Part shown: in pieces, positions 7,045 through 15,428 of the stretch
How the letters are laid out: each line of letters starts with the position of its first letter
Numbering within the stretch: position 1 is the stretch's first letter
From: Chachezhania sediminis
GTDB taxonomy: Bacteria; Pseudomonadota; Alphaproteobacteria; Rhodobacterales; Rhodobacteraceae
Direction: 5' to 3'
Assembly (NCBI RefSeq): GCF_009765275.1
Contig: NZ_VOPH01000014.1
Coordinates: 32,047 to 96,046 of the forward strand
Length of the DNA: 64,000 bases
The notes under the pieces: generated by a model
What the model was told of the DNA's origin: nothing
Seen by the model: the letters and a program-made list of their open reading frames with translations, nothing else
Databases searched by the model: none
Program-made: the position numbers and the translations under genes

Positions 7045-9149
7045 CAGACAGTCTCCTCGGCGGTCAGGATGATGTTCCCGAAGGGGTCGAGCGTGGCGGC
7101 CCAGTCGGGCGGCACGACGCAGGTGGTGTCGTATTCCTCGACGATCATCGGGCCCTTGCGGGGCGTGCCGTTCAGATCGCTGCGCTGCAGGATCGGGGTT
7201 TCATGGGCACCGTGGTCCCCGAAATGGACCAACCGAGTGCGGCCTTTTTCGGTGGGCGCGGCCAAGGCCGATTTCAGGTCGATGGCGACGTCGTCGTCAA
7301 GGGCCACGGTGCCGATGACCCGCAGGTTCACGCTTTGCACCGGGGCCGCGTCGGTCCGGTGGCCATAGGTCGCCTCGTGCTCGGCGCTGAAGGCCTCGCG
7401 CATCTGGGCGCGGTCGGTCAGACCGGAGGCTGTGGGATCGACAGGCACGGTCAGTTCGTGCGCCTGGCCAAGATAGCGCAGGTCGGCGAAACGGGCGATC
7501 TTCACAGTATCGGGGTTGCAGCCTTCTTCCGCCATCAGGTCCAGCAGGCGCTGTTCCAGGGCGGCAAAGACGCGGTCCATGCCGTCATTGTCTTCGTCGC
7601 CGACAATGCCGATGAAGGACTGGGTCAATTCGTGCTGGATTGGCGTGCGCAGCAGCCCATAGGCGCTGAAGACGCCGGGGTTCAGCGGCACTATCACGCG
7701 CTTCATTTCCAGCGTGGTCGCGATCTCGGTCGCCAGCACCGGGCCATTGCCGCCCATGGCGAACAGGGTAAAGTCCCGCGGATCGCGGCCGCGATAGGTC
7801 GACACGGCCTTCACCGCGCGAACCATTGTGCCGGCGGCCACCTGGAAGATGCCGTGGCAGGTCTGGTCCATGGGCTTGCCCACGCGGTCGGCGACCTTGG
7901 CCTTCAGCACCGCTTGTGCCTTGGGCTTGTTCAGCTTCAGTTCGCCCCCCACCAGGTAGTCGGGGTTGATGTATCCCAGCTGGATCATGGCGTCGGTCAG
8001 CGTCGGATCCTCGCCGCCCGCATCATAGGCCACCGGACCCGGGGCTGCGCCCGCGCTTTTCGGACCCACGGTCAGGACCCCTGCCCCGTCGAAGTCGACG
8101 ATCGATCCACCGCCGGCGCCGATTTCCGAAATGTCGATCACCGGCAGTTTCAGCGCATGCCCGCCGCCCATCTGCAGGCGGCTGGACAGATTGATGCCCG
8201 CGCCGACCTCGTAGTCCGACGTCTTCGACACCTGCCCGCCTTCGACCATCGCGGCCTTGGCGGTGGTGCCGCCCATGTCCAGCGTGATCAGGTCCGGCAG
8301 ATCCGACGTCCGTGCCAGGTCCGCCGCACCGATCACCCCGGCCGAAGGCCCGGATTCCACGATATAGGCGGGCTTCAGCGCGGCCTGCGCCACCGACATC
8401 ACGCCGCCGTCGGACTTCATCACCTGTACCGGCGCGTGGATGCCGATGCCCTTCAGTTCCGTCACCAACGAGCCGAAATACCGCTTCAGCACCGGGCCCA
8501 GATAAGCGTTGATCACCGTGGTCGAGGTGCGTTCGTATTCGCGGATTTCCGGCAGCAGGTCGGCGGAATAGGTCACGAAGGTGCCTTCGGGCATCCTCTC
8601 GGTCAGGCGTTCGGCCACCGCGATTTCATGCGCCTTGTTGGCGTAGGAGTTGATCAGGCAGACGGCGACGGATTCCACCCCCGCCTCGGTCAGCTGGGCG
8701 GCAAGGGCGTCGACCTCGTCGAAGTCCAGCGGCGCGATCACGCGGCCATCGGCGCCCAGCCGTTCGCCCAGTTCAAGGCGCAGGTTGCGCGGAACCAGCG
8801 GTTCGGGGCGCTTGAAGGTCAGGGTGTACATCTCGGGGATGCGCAGGCGCCGGAATTCCAGTACGTCGCGGAAGCCTTGCGTGGTCACCAGCCCGGCCTT
8901 GGCACCGCGGCCTTCCAGAATCGTGTTCGTGGCGACTGTCGTCGCGTGGATCACGGCCGAGATCCGGGCCGGCGCGATGTCCCGCATCGCCATCAGCTGG
9001 CCGATCCCGGCGGTGATCCCGCGGCCGTAATTGTCCGGCGTCGTCGGAACCTTCCGCGTGAACAGGGACCCGCGGTTCCCGGCGAAAACAAGATCTGTAA
9101 AGGTGCCGCCGACATCGATGCCAATGCGGAAATGTTCAGTAGTGGTCAC
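7044..9149 (-). CDS. hyuA: Hydantoinase A / 5-oxoprolinase family subunit
   Basis: A 701-residue HyuA-family protein, full length for the group (about 680-720). The ASKHA-type phosphate-binding motif IDVGGTFTD lies at residues 11-19, and a second block LDMGGTTAK and the glycine-rich EIGAGGGSIV lie in the centre, consistent with ATP-dependent activation of a lactam or ketone carbonyl. It is the first gene of the minus-strand hyuA-hyuB-dadA-ridA-racemase operon. The 5' leader is about 55 bases from the predicted promoter (9211-9238). Members include 5-oxoprolinase, N-methylhydantoinase and acetophenone carboxylase, and sequence alone does not choose between them. Confidence 0.9.
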   Translation of the reverse strand: MTTTEHFRIGIDVGGTFTDLVFAGNRGSLFTRKVPTTPDNYGRGITAGIGQLMAMRDIAPARISAVIHATTVATNTILEGRGAKAGLVTTQGFRDVLEFRRLRIPEMYTLTFKRPEPLVPRNLRLELGERLGADGRVIAPLDFDEVDALAAQLTEAGVESVAVCLINSYANKAHEIAVAERLTERMPEGTFVTYSADLLPEIREYERTSTTVINAYLGPVLKRYFGSLVTELKGIGIHAPVQVMKSDGGVMSVAQAALKPAYIVESGPSAGVIGAADLARTSDLPDLITLDMGGTTAKAAMVEGGQVSKTSDYEVGAGINLSSRLQMGGGHALKLPVIDISEIGAGGGSIVDFDGAGVLTVGPKSAGAAPGPVAYDAGGEDPTLTDAMIQLGYINPDYLVGGELKLNKPKAQAVLKAKVADRVGKPMDQTCHGIFQVAAGTMVRAVKAVSTYRGRDPRDFTLFAMGGNGPVLATEIATTLEMKRVIVPLNPGVFSAYGLLRTPIQHELTQSFIGIVGDEDNDGMDRVFAALEQRLLDLMAEEGCNPDTVKIARFADLRYLGQAHELTVPVDPTASGLTDRAQMREAFSAEHEATYGHRTDAAPVQSVNLRVIGTVALDDDVAIDLKSALAAPTEKGRTRLVHFGDHGAHETPILQRSDLNGTPRKGPMIVEEYDTTCVVPPDWAATLDPFGNIILTAEETV

Positions 9150-9210
9150 GTTCGGGTCCTGTCTTTCCTGCCGTCGGATGCCCGACCAGATCGCGGGCCG
9201 GCTCGGGGCA

Positions 9211-9238
9211 TTTACATATGTGAGATTTCACTTATCAA
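9211..9238 (-). promoter_or_regulatory. Predicted promoter and dyad upstream of hyuA
   Basis: On the minus strand a TTGATA (-35, 9233-9238) is separated by 16 bases from TGTAAA (-10). The spacer contains the dyad GTGA-N4-TCAC (9220-9231), placed where a regulator would block or activate polymerase. The rest of the 316-base gap 9150-9465 holds a C-rich run near 9351 and the terminator of the aminotransferase gene; no other gene is visible. Confidence 0.4.
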
Positions 9239-9405
9239 CGGAATTCAGCTTCTCACCGGCAGAATCCGGAAATGATCGGCCGATGTGCGTGAATTTTCAT
9301 CAAACCAGCGGGTCCAATGCACCTGTCCCGCGGAAAGGCCCGGCCCGGCCGCCCCCCCCCGATCATACAGGCCGACGAGGACATCCCGCCCATCCGCCGC
9401 GCACT

Positions 9406-9432
9406 AAAAAAGCGCGCCCCGCAGGGCGCGCT
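9406..9432 (-). terminator. Intrinsic terminator of the aminotransferase gene
   Basis: Read on the minus strand, the stem AGCGCGCCC/GGGCGCGCT with a short loop is followed by a run of six T, a textbook Rho-independent terminator. It lies 34 bases past the aminotransferase stop at 9466 and insulates it from hyuA. Confidence 0.85.
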
Positions 9433-9465
9433 GTCATCGGTCGCTTGTCCGGCGTCGTGCCCGGA

Positions 9466-10836
9466 TCAGAACACGGCCTTCACGGCGGCAGCGGTCGCCG
9501 CGACGATCTTGTCGGCCTCGGTCTTGGTCAGGCAGAAGGGCGGCGCAAAGCCCAGGATGTCGCCCTGCGGCATGGCGCGGCCGATCACCTTACCCTCTGC
9601 CAGAAGGCTGGCCGACACCTGCGGGCCGATTTTCCTCGACGGGTCGAAGAACTTGCGATCCGCCCTGTCTTCCACGAATTCGACCGCGCACATCAGGCCT
9701 TCGCCCCGGATGTCGCCAACATTGGGGTGATCGCCCAGGGCGGCCTTCAGGCCGTCCCTAAGGTAAGGGCCGACCGCCTTCGCATTCGCGATCAGGTCCA
9801 GCCTGTCCAGCAGATCCAAGTTCGCGACCCCAGCGGCGGCCCCGATGGGATGGGCGGAATAGGTCCAGCCGTGGCCGATGGGGCCGTTTTCGTCCGTGCC
9901 CTGTTCCAGCACCTTCCACATCCTGTCGCCCACGATGGACCCCGACAGCGGCGCATAGGCCGAGGTCAGGCCCTTGGCGATGGTGATCAGGTCCGGTTCG
10001 ATCCCGTAGTGATCCGACCCGAACATCGATCCCAGCCGGCCGAAGCCGGTCACGACCTCGTCGGCGACCAGCAGGATGTCGTGGCGGCGCAGCACCTCCT
10101 GGATCGCGGGCCAGTAGCCGGCGGGCGGCGGAACGATACCGCCCGTCCCCAATACCGGCTCGCCGATGAAAGCCGCGATGGTGTCGGCGCCTTCACGCTC
10201 AATCAGCGCCTCCAGCTCGGCCACGCAATGGGCGACGAACTGTTCTTCGGTCTGGTCCAGGTCGTCGCGGCGGAAAAAATCGGGTGCGATGGTATGCTTC
10301 ACCTGCGTCAGCGGCAGGTCGAACTTCTTGTGGAACCCTTCCAGCCCGGTCAGCGAGCCGGTAACCAGCCCCGACCCGTGATAGCCGCGCCAGCGCGACA
10401 GGATCTTTTTCTTCTCGGGCCTGCCCAGGATGTTGTTGTAGTACCAGATCAGCTTGACGTTGGTTTCATTGGCATCCGACCCGCCCAGACCGAAATAGAC
10501 CTTGGACATGCCCTTGGGCGCCCGGTCCAGCACCATCTTGGCCAGCCGGATCGAGGCTTCGGTCCCGTGGCCGACATAGGCGTGGTAATAGGCCAGTTCG
10601 CGGGCCTGCTCGGCAATGGCTTCGGCGATCTCGGTCCGGCCATAGCCCACGTTCACACAGTAAAGCCCCGCGAACCCGTCCAGCAGCCGGTTGCCATCCC
10701 GGTCCTCGATGAAGACACCTGACGCGGTCTTGATCACCCGGTTCGGGCTTTCACCGCGGGCATGCTGGGCCAGGTGAGTGGAGGGGTGAAAGAAGTTCTC
10801 GCGGTCCCAGGCGTCCAGCGTGTCGTTTCTCAGCAT
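9466..10836 (-). CDS. Class III PLP-dependent aminotransferase (omega-amino acid/polyamine:pyruvate type)
   Basis: A 456-residue fold-type I aminotransferase. The cofactor region is intact: Asp259 in [13 protein letters not shown] and the Schiff-base Lys288 in [12 protein letters not shown], with GEPVLGTGG upstream. The N-terminal [18 protein letters not shown] is typical of rhodobacterial aspartate-aminotransferase-family proteins related to beta-alanine, taurine and putrescine:pyruvate aminotransferases. Start choice: an ATG at 10842 directly abuts the GGAAGGA ribosome site, whereas the ATG at 10836 has six bases of spacing and is preferred. It is terminated by a clear hairpin and lies downstream of an Lrp-type regulator on the same strand. 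The likely role is deamination of an omega-amine to an aldehyde; the amine is unknown. Confidence 0.88.
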   Translation of the reverse strand: MLRNDTLDAWDRENFFHPSTHLAQHARGESPNRVIKTASGVFIEDRDGNRLLDGFAGLYCVNVGYGRTEIAEAIAEQARELAYYHAYVGHGTEASIRLAKMVLDRAPKGMSKVYFGLGGSDANETNVKLIWYYNNILGRPEKKKILSRWRGYHGSGLVTGSLTGLEGFHKKFDLPLTQVKHTIAPDFFRRDDLDQTEEQFVAHCVAELEALIEREGADTIAAFIGEPVLGTGGIVPPPAGYWPAIQEVLRRHDILLVADEVVTGFGRLGSMFGSDHYGIEPDLITIAKGLTSAYAPLSGSIVGDRMWKVLEQGTDENGPIGHGWTYSAHPIGAAAGVANLDLLDRLDLIANAKAVGPYLRDGLKAALGDHPNVGDIRGEGLMCAVEFVEDRADRKFFDPSRKIGPQVSASLLAEGKVIGRAMPQGDILGFAPPFCLTKTEADKIVAATAAAVKAVF

Positions 10837-11006
10837 GTGCATTCCTTCCGGGGCATGTGGGGTCGGGGTCGTCGTTGCACGCGGCGCGCCCCCGGTTCGC
10901 GCGCATACTGGTCGAAACGCGGGGAAAGCGGGGCTGAACTTTGGCACCGGTGCAGAAGTTTCGACTGAAAAGCCCCAGCCCGACAGCTGTTTCCTCTGGC
11001 ACCCGG

Positions 11007-11486
11007 TCAGCGCCGCAGCAGCAGGTCGAAGGGCGGCACGACATTGCCCTTCACGGGCTTGGTCACGACATAGGTGAAGTACCGCGCCAGCCCGATCCCG
11101 TCGGCCAGCATCCGGTCGATCAGGGTCTGATAGGCCTCGATATCCGGGGCCACGATCTGGATCAGGTAATCGAACCCGCCCCCCAGCGCCCAGCAGGCCA
11201 CGACCTCGTCATAGCCCTGCATCGCCGCCTCGAACCCCTGCTGGCGGGCGGCGGTATGGTCACTGAGTTCGGCAGTGACGAAAACGGTGACGTGGGGGCC
11301 CAGCTTTCGCAGGTTGATCCGCGCGCCGTAGCCTTCGATCAGCCCCGCCTTTTCCAGCTTGCGAAGCCGGTCCCAGGCGGGCGTCGGCGACAGGCCGATC
11401 CGGTCGGCCAGCGCGGCCTTGGTGATCCGACCTTCGCGCGCGATGATCCGCAGGATCGCCAGATCCCGGTCGTCAAGAGACATCAT
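11007..11486 (-). CDS. Lrp/AsnC family transcriptional regulator
   Basis: A 159-residue Lrp-type regulator. An N-terminal helix-turn-helix ([50 protein letters not shown]) is followed by a ligand-binding RAM domain in which [15 protein letters not shown] matches the conserved effector-binding turn. Two adjacent ATG codons (11486 and 11483) make the exact start ambiguous; both lie weakly downstream of GGACGG. Such octamers respond to amino acids and typically control the adjacent catabolic gene, here the aminotransferase 170 bases downstream, and possibly the divergent argE-like gene across the 284-base gap 11487-11770. That gap shows no strong palindrome. Confidence 0.88.
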   Translation of the reverse strand: MMSLDDRDLAILRIIAREGRITKAALADRIGLSPTPAWDRLRKLEKAGLIEGYGARINLRKLGPHVTVFVTAELSDHTAARQQGFEAAMQGYDEVVACWALGGGFDYLIQIVAPDIEAYQTLIDRMLADGIGLARYFTYVVTKPVKGNVVPPFDLLLRR

Positions 11487-11770
11487 ACCGGAATCCGTCC
11501 GTTTCGCAGGTGGCCGCCATTGCGGGACAGAATGTAGATAGTCATGCTGTCCTCCAGCACCTTGCCGCAACTCTGCCGATGGCTTCTGAACTGCCGGCCG
11601 CCGGTCCTGGACAGCAAAATGCCGGAACCGGCCAAGAAACCGCAGCGCCGCCGGGTATAGTGCCCCCGATATGCGCTGTCGACGCCCCCCTGCCCGGCCT
11701 GCCCGGCGCGACGGCCGGCGCTGGCGCACCGGCAGGTCGCGCGGATGACATGTCGCGGGATGACAGGCGC

Positions 11771-13027
11771 ATGGCAACCGCGGAAACTGTTCTGACCGGC
11801 AACAAGGCCCAGGCCGAGTCGCCCATCAGGGCTTCATCGAGGAATGACGGATTGGAACTTCTCGGACGGACCAAGGACATCCTGGGCGACCTGATCGCCT
11901 TTCCGACCGTGTCCCGCGACAGCAATCTGGAAATGATCGCCTATCTGGCGGAAAAGCTGGAAACGGCCGGCGCGCAGGTCGACATCCAGCTGGACCTGTC
12001 GGGCACCAAGGCGAACCTTTTTGCGACCGTGGGGCCGGATGCGCCGGGCGGGATTGTCCTGTCTGGGCACAGCGACGTGGTGCCCGTCGATGACCAGCCG
12101 TGGAGCTTCGATCCCTTCGCGATGACGGAACAGGACGGTCTGATCTATGGCCGGGGCAGTTGCGACATGAAGGGTTTCATCGCCGCCGCCACGGCGCTGG
12201 CCGACCGCTTTGCCGGGCTGGAGCTTCAGCGCCCGGTGCACTTCGCCTTTACCTATGACGAGGAGATCGGCTGTTTCGGCGCCCGCGCGCTGATGCAGCA
12301 ACTGGAAAAACGCGAACATAAGCCGGCCATGGTCATCATCGGCGAACCGACCGAGATGCGGATCATCGAAGGCCACAAGGGCTGTTACGAATATTCGACC
12401 CACTTCCACGGATCGGAAGGCCATGGGTCCGCGCCGGAACTCGGCGTGAATGCCGTCGAGTATGCCGTGCGATATGCCGCACGGCTGCTGGAACTAAAGG
12501 ACGACCTGCGCGGCCGGGCCGACCCGATGTCGCGCTTCAACCCGCCCTGGACGACAGTGAACCTGGGCGCGCTGACCGGCGGGTCGGCGCATAACGTGAT
12601 CGCCAGCAAGGCCCGGATCGACTGGGAAATGCGCCCTGTACATTCGTCGGACGCGGATTTCGTGAAGGGTCAGCTGGAGGAATACTGCACCCGCCACCTG
12701 CTGCCGGCGATGCAGTCGGTCTATCCCGAGGCGGAGATCGTGACCGAGGTCATCGGCGAGATGGACGGGCTGGAAGTCGTGGACGAGAACGCGGCCCGCG
12801 ACCTGGTGGCCAGCCTGACAGGGACCAATGATGCCGATGTGGTGGCCTTCGGGACCGAGGCCGGGATCTTCCAGAAATGCGGCATGAACGTGGTGGTTTG
12901 CGGGCCCGGATCGATCATGCAGGCCCACAAGGCGGACGAATTCCTGGCCGAAAGCCAGCTGGCCAGCTGCCTCGACATGCTGGAGAAGCTGGCCGACAAG
13001 CTGGACCGCCCGGCGCCCAGAAACTAA
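11771..13027 (+). CDS. argE: Acetylornithine deacetylase-like M20 metallohydrolase
   Basis: A 418-residue M20-family enzyme, slightly longer than typical ArgE (about 385) because of a poorly conserved N-terminal 30 residues; a TTG at the GLELLGR segment or an ATG at 11750 are alternative starts. The metal-binding core is intact: LSGHSDVVPVD with the first His/Asp pair, YGRGSCDMKGF with the bridging Asp, and DEEIGCFGA with the catalytic Glu-Glu. GHGSAPELGVNAVEYA is the dimerisation-domain His region. It deacylates N-acyl amino acids, classically N-acetylornithine. On a plasmid amid D-amino-acid genes it may instead serve N-acyl amino acid scavenging. It converges on the racemase gene with a 4-base overlap of coding ends. 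Confidence 0.85.
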   Translation: MATAETVLTGNKAQAESPIRASSRNDGLELLGRTKDILGDLIAFPTVSRDSNLEMIAYLAEKLETAGAQVDIQLDLSGTKANLFATVGPDAPGGIVLSGHSDVVPVDDQPWSFDPFAMTEQDGLIYGRGSCDMKGFIAAATALADRFAGLELQRPVHFAFTYDEEIGCFGARALMQQLEKREHKPAMVIIGEPTEMRIIEGHKGCYEYSTHFHGSEGHGSAPELGVNAVEYAVRYAARLLELKDDLRGRADPMSRFNPPWTTVNLGALTGGSAHNVIASKARIDWEMRPVHSSDADFVKGQLEEYCTRHLLPAMQSVYPEAEIVTEVIGEMDGLEVVDENAARDLVASLTGTNDADVVAFGTEAGIFQKCGMNVVVCGPGSIMQAHKADEFLAESQLASCLDMLEKLADKLDRPAPRN

Positions 13028-13677
13028 CGCGCGCTCAGCGCTGCCGCCCGCGCCAGCTGGGCCGAGGCCGCGACACCGTCGATCAAGGTCAGCCCGGTGC
13101 GCGCGGCCAGTTCGTCCCGCAGGGGTGCCATGCCAGCACAACCCAGGATGATGCATTGGGCGTCGTCCTCCTGCCGGGCCGCACCGATCTCCTCGACCAG
13201 CTGGTCCAGCGTTTCGGGCGTCCCCTTCTCGATGGTCAGGACGGCCAGGCCGCTGGCCCGGACCGAGGCGCAGAGGCCGGAAAAGCCCTGCTTTTCGATG
13301 TTCCCTTCGATCACCGGCACCGACACGGGCAGCGAGGTCACGACGGAAAAACGCTGCCCCAGCAGCATCGCCGTGACATAGGAAGCCTGCCCGATGCCAA
13401 GAACGGGACAGGGACTGACCGCCCGCGCCTCGGCCAGGCCGGTATCGTCGAAGCAGGCGATGACCACGGCATCGGCGCCCTGCGACAGCGCCTTCGTCAG
13501 GCAGGCCAGCATGCCCGGCACGGAGGCATCACCGTCTTCCGGCCCTTCGATGGCGGGGGGACCGTCGGTATTGGTCAGGCCGACGATCTCTGCCTCGGGC
13601 AGGGCCTTGCGGGCGGCCTCGACAATGCCATCGGTCATGGAGACGGTGGCATTCGGGTTGATGTAGACGATCTTCAT
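13024..13677 (-). CDS. Hydantoin/Asp-Glu racemase family protein
   Basis: A 217-residue racemase with the N-terminal INPNATVSMT phosphate/carboxylate loop typical of hydantoin racemases and both catalytic cysteines: Cys75 in VIACFDDTG and Cys180 in ILGCAGM. It is expected to be a cytosolic cofactor-independent racemase of 5-substituted hydantoins or amino acids. It overlaps the upstream permease gene by 4 bases (ATGA at 13674-13677), so it is the last gene of the spermidine/putrescine-type ABC operon. That is an unusual partner and suggests the imported ligand is chiral and must be epimerised. The coding end overlaps the convergent argE-like gene by 4 bases. Confidence 0.88.
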   Translation of the reverse strand: MKIVYINPNATVSMTDGIVEAARKALPEAEIVGLTNTDGPPAIEGPEDGDASVPGMLACLTKALSQGADAVVIACFDDTGLAEARAVSPCPVLGIGQASYVTAMLLGQRFSVVTSLPVSVPVIEGNIEKQGFSGLCASVRASGLAVLTIEKGTPETLDQLVEEIGAARQEDDAQCIILGCAGMAPLRDELAARTGLTLIDGVAASAQLARAAALSAR

Positions 13678-14513
13678 ATGCCCCCCTTGCCTGCATCCGA
13701 TCCCAGCCGCGTGCGGCGGCGGTTCATCACCCAGGCCACCAGCAGGAACACCCCGATGATGACCAGCGAAAACGCCGTCGTCAGCGTTCCCAGGGCATAG
13801 ATCACCGGCGTCGTGACGTTGGTCGTCATCCCGAAGATTTCCAGCGGCAGGGTGTTGTAACTGCCCGCCGTCAGCAACGTCCGGGCAAATTCATCATAGG
13901 ACAGCGTGAAGCCGAACAGCGCGACCCCGATCAGCGACGGCGCGATGATCGGCAAGACCACATGGCGCAGCGTCTGCCAGGCGGTGGCGCCCTGGTCGCG
14001 AGCCGCTTCCTCGTAGCTTTTGTCGAAGCGGTTGAAGACCGCGAACATGATCAGCAGGCCGAAGGGCAGCGTCCAGGTCAGCTGCGCGCCGAAGCCCGAG
14101 GTCGCCCAGTGGATCTTGAACCCCAGCTGGTTGAAGATCAGGCCCACGCCCAGCGAAATCAGGATCGACGGGATCACCAGCGAGGTGATGGCCAGGTAGA
14201 ACAGGACTGCCGACCCGGCGAAGCGCTTGCGGAAGGCCAGCCCCGCCATGACGGACACGACGACGGTAGTGACCATGACCATGAGACCAAGGGCAAAGCT
14301 GCGGCGGAAGGCGCCCCAGATGTCGCCGACGGCCTGTTCCTGGAAGAGGTCCTTGAACCAGTGGACCGACACGCCGTTCATCGGGAAGGTCAGCCCCCCC
14401 TGCGGCCCCTGGAAAGACAGGATGCCGATGGTCAGTGTGGGGCCGTAAAGGAAGATCAGGAACAGCGTGAAAAAGGCGGCGAGGACATAGAAGCCCTTGG
14501 AACGTCTTTCCAT
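13674..14513 (-). CDS. ABC transporter permease, PotC-like
   Basis: A 279-residue inner-membrane permease with about six hydrophobic segments and the EAA-loop EEAARDQGATAWQTLRHVVLPIIAPSLIG that docks to the ATPase. It belongs to the spermidine/putrescine/opine-type (PotC) permeases. It starts 1 base after the companion permease and its stop overlaps the racemase start, so it is in the middle of a tightly packed operon (ATPase, binding protein, PotB-like, PotC-like, racemase). The C-terminus ends in a basic RRRTRLGSDAGKGG tail. Substrates of the group include polyamines, opines and amino-acid derivatives. Confidence 0.9.
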   Translation of the reverse strand: MERRSKGFYVLAAFFTLFLIFLYGPTLTIGILSFQGPQGGLTFPMNGVSVHWFKDLFQEQAVGDIWGAFRRSFALGLMVMVTTVVVSVMAGLAFRKRFAGSAVLFYLAITSLVIPSILISLGVGLIFNQLGFKIHWATSGFGAQLTWTLPFGLLIMFAVFNRFDKSYEEAARDQGATAWQTLRHVVLPIIAPSLIGVALFGFTLSYDEFARTLLTAGSYNTLPLEIFGMTTNVTTPVIYALGTLTTAFSLVIIGVFLLVAWVMNRRRTRLGSDAGKGGI

Positions 14514-14514
14514 C

Positions 14515-15372
14515 TTACAGCTCCTTCCGGATGTTCACGAAGCGCAGCAGGATCGCGATCACGATCAGCACGGTGCACAGCAGCACAACGGCGGTGGCCG
14601 CGGCAGACGGGTATTGCAGCAGGCCGATGTCGTTCGAAATCAGGCGCCCGACATTGGCGCGCTGGGACCCGGACATGAACCGAACGGTGATGAAGTCGCC
14701 CATCACCAGAGTCACCACGAAGATCGTGCCGATCATGATGCCGGGCTTGGTCAGCGGGATGATCACGTGGACCAGCGTCTGAAATCCCGACGCTCCGTTG
14801 TCCCGCGCCGCTTCCAGCAGCGACTTGTCGATCCGCATCATGGTGTTGAAGATCGGAACCACCATGAAGAGCGTGTACAGGTGGACAAAGGCCAGGATGA
14901 CCGAGAAGTCGGAATAAAGCAGCCATTCCAGCGGCTGGTCGATCACGCCCCAGCTGATCAGCGTCTGATTGGCGATTCCGTTCCGGCCCAGGAACGGGAT
15001 CCACGAAATCATCCGGATGATGTTCGAGGTCCAGAAGGGGATCGTGCACAGCAGGAACAGCGCGATCTGCATCGTCTGGGTGCGCACGTGGAAGGCCAGG
15101 AAATAGGCCACCGTAAAGCCGATGACCAACGTGAAGAACCACGATATCGCGGCATATTTGAAGGTCGCCAGGAAGACGCGGCGTACCACTTCGGACCCGA
15201 AGAGGTATTCGTAATTGTCGAACTGGAACGCGGGATAGATCGAAAATTCCGTGGCGCCCCAGAAGCTGACGATCACGATCATGACGATCGGCGCCACCAG
15301 GAAGCACAGCAGGACGGCGGTCAGCGGAATGGCTTCCAGCCAGCCCAGGATGTGGCGGTTTCGGATCTGCAT
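14515..15372 (-). CDS. ABC transporter permease, PotB-like
   Basis: A 285-residue inner-membrane permease with an N-terminal hydrophobic helix (AIPLTAVLLCFLVAPIVMIVIVSFW) and an EAA loop LLEAARDNGASGFQTLVHVIIPLTKPG. It is the PotB-like half of the channel, paired with the gene 1 base downstream. The substrate-binding protein gene lies 56 bases upstream. The length and topology are normal. It should import the same ligand as the binding protein and be energised by the ATPase encoded at the head of the operon. Confidence 0.9.
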   Translation of the reverse strand: MQIRNRHILGWLEAIPLTAVLLCFLVAPIVMIVIVSFWGATEFSIYPAFQFDNYEYLFGSEVVRRVFLATFKYAAISWFFTLVIGFTVAYFLAFHVRTQTMQIALFLLCTIPFWTSNIIRMISWIPFLGRNGIANQTLISWGVIDQPLEWLLYSDFSVILAFVHLYTLFMVVPIFNTMMRIDKSLLEAARDNGASGFQTLVHVIIPLTKPGIMIGTIFVVTLVMGDFITVRFMSGSQRANVGRLISNDIGLLQYPSAAATAVVLLCTVLIVIAILLRFVNIRKEL

Positions 15373-15428
15373 GGGGCGTCCCGGTCAAGGAAGGGAGGCC
15401 GGGCGCAGCGCACGCCCGGCCCGTTGCA

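Noticed and set aside
5080..7368. 762-codon plus-strand open frame opposite hyuB
   Set aside because: Low-complexity Arg/His/Gln-rich translation with no family motif, lying opposite a well-supported hyuB.
7203..9275. 690-codon plus-strand open frame opposite hyuA
   Set aside because: Antisense shadow; composition is not protein-like and the HyuA motifs are on the other strand.
9350..9360. Run of about ten C
   Set aside because: A simple homopolymer in a spacer; possible phase variation was considered, but no coding frame is affected.
9031..10722. 563-codon plus-strand open frame opposite the aminotransferase gene
   Set aside because: It crosses an intrinsic terminator and a promoter region and lacks any recognisable domain.
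13020..13030. Frameshift or misassembly at the argE/racemase junction
   Set aside because: The 4-base convergent overlap leaves both proteins with normal C-termini.
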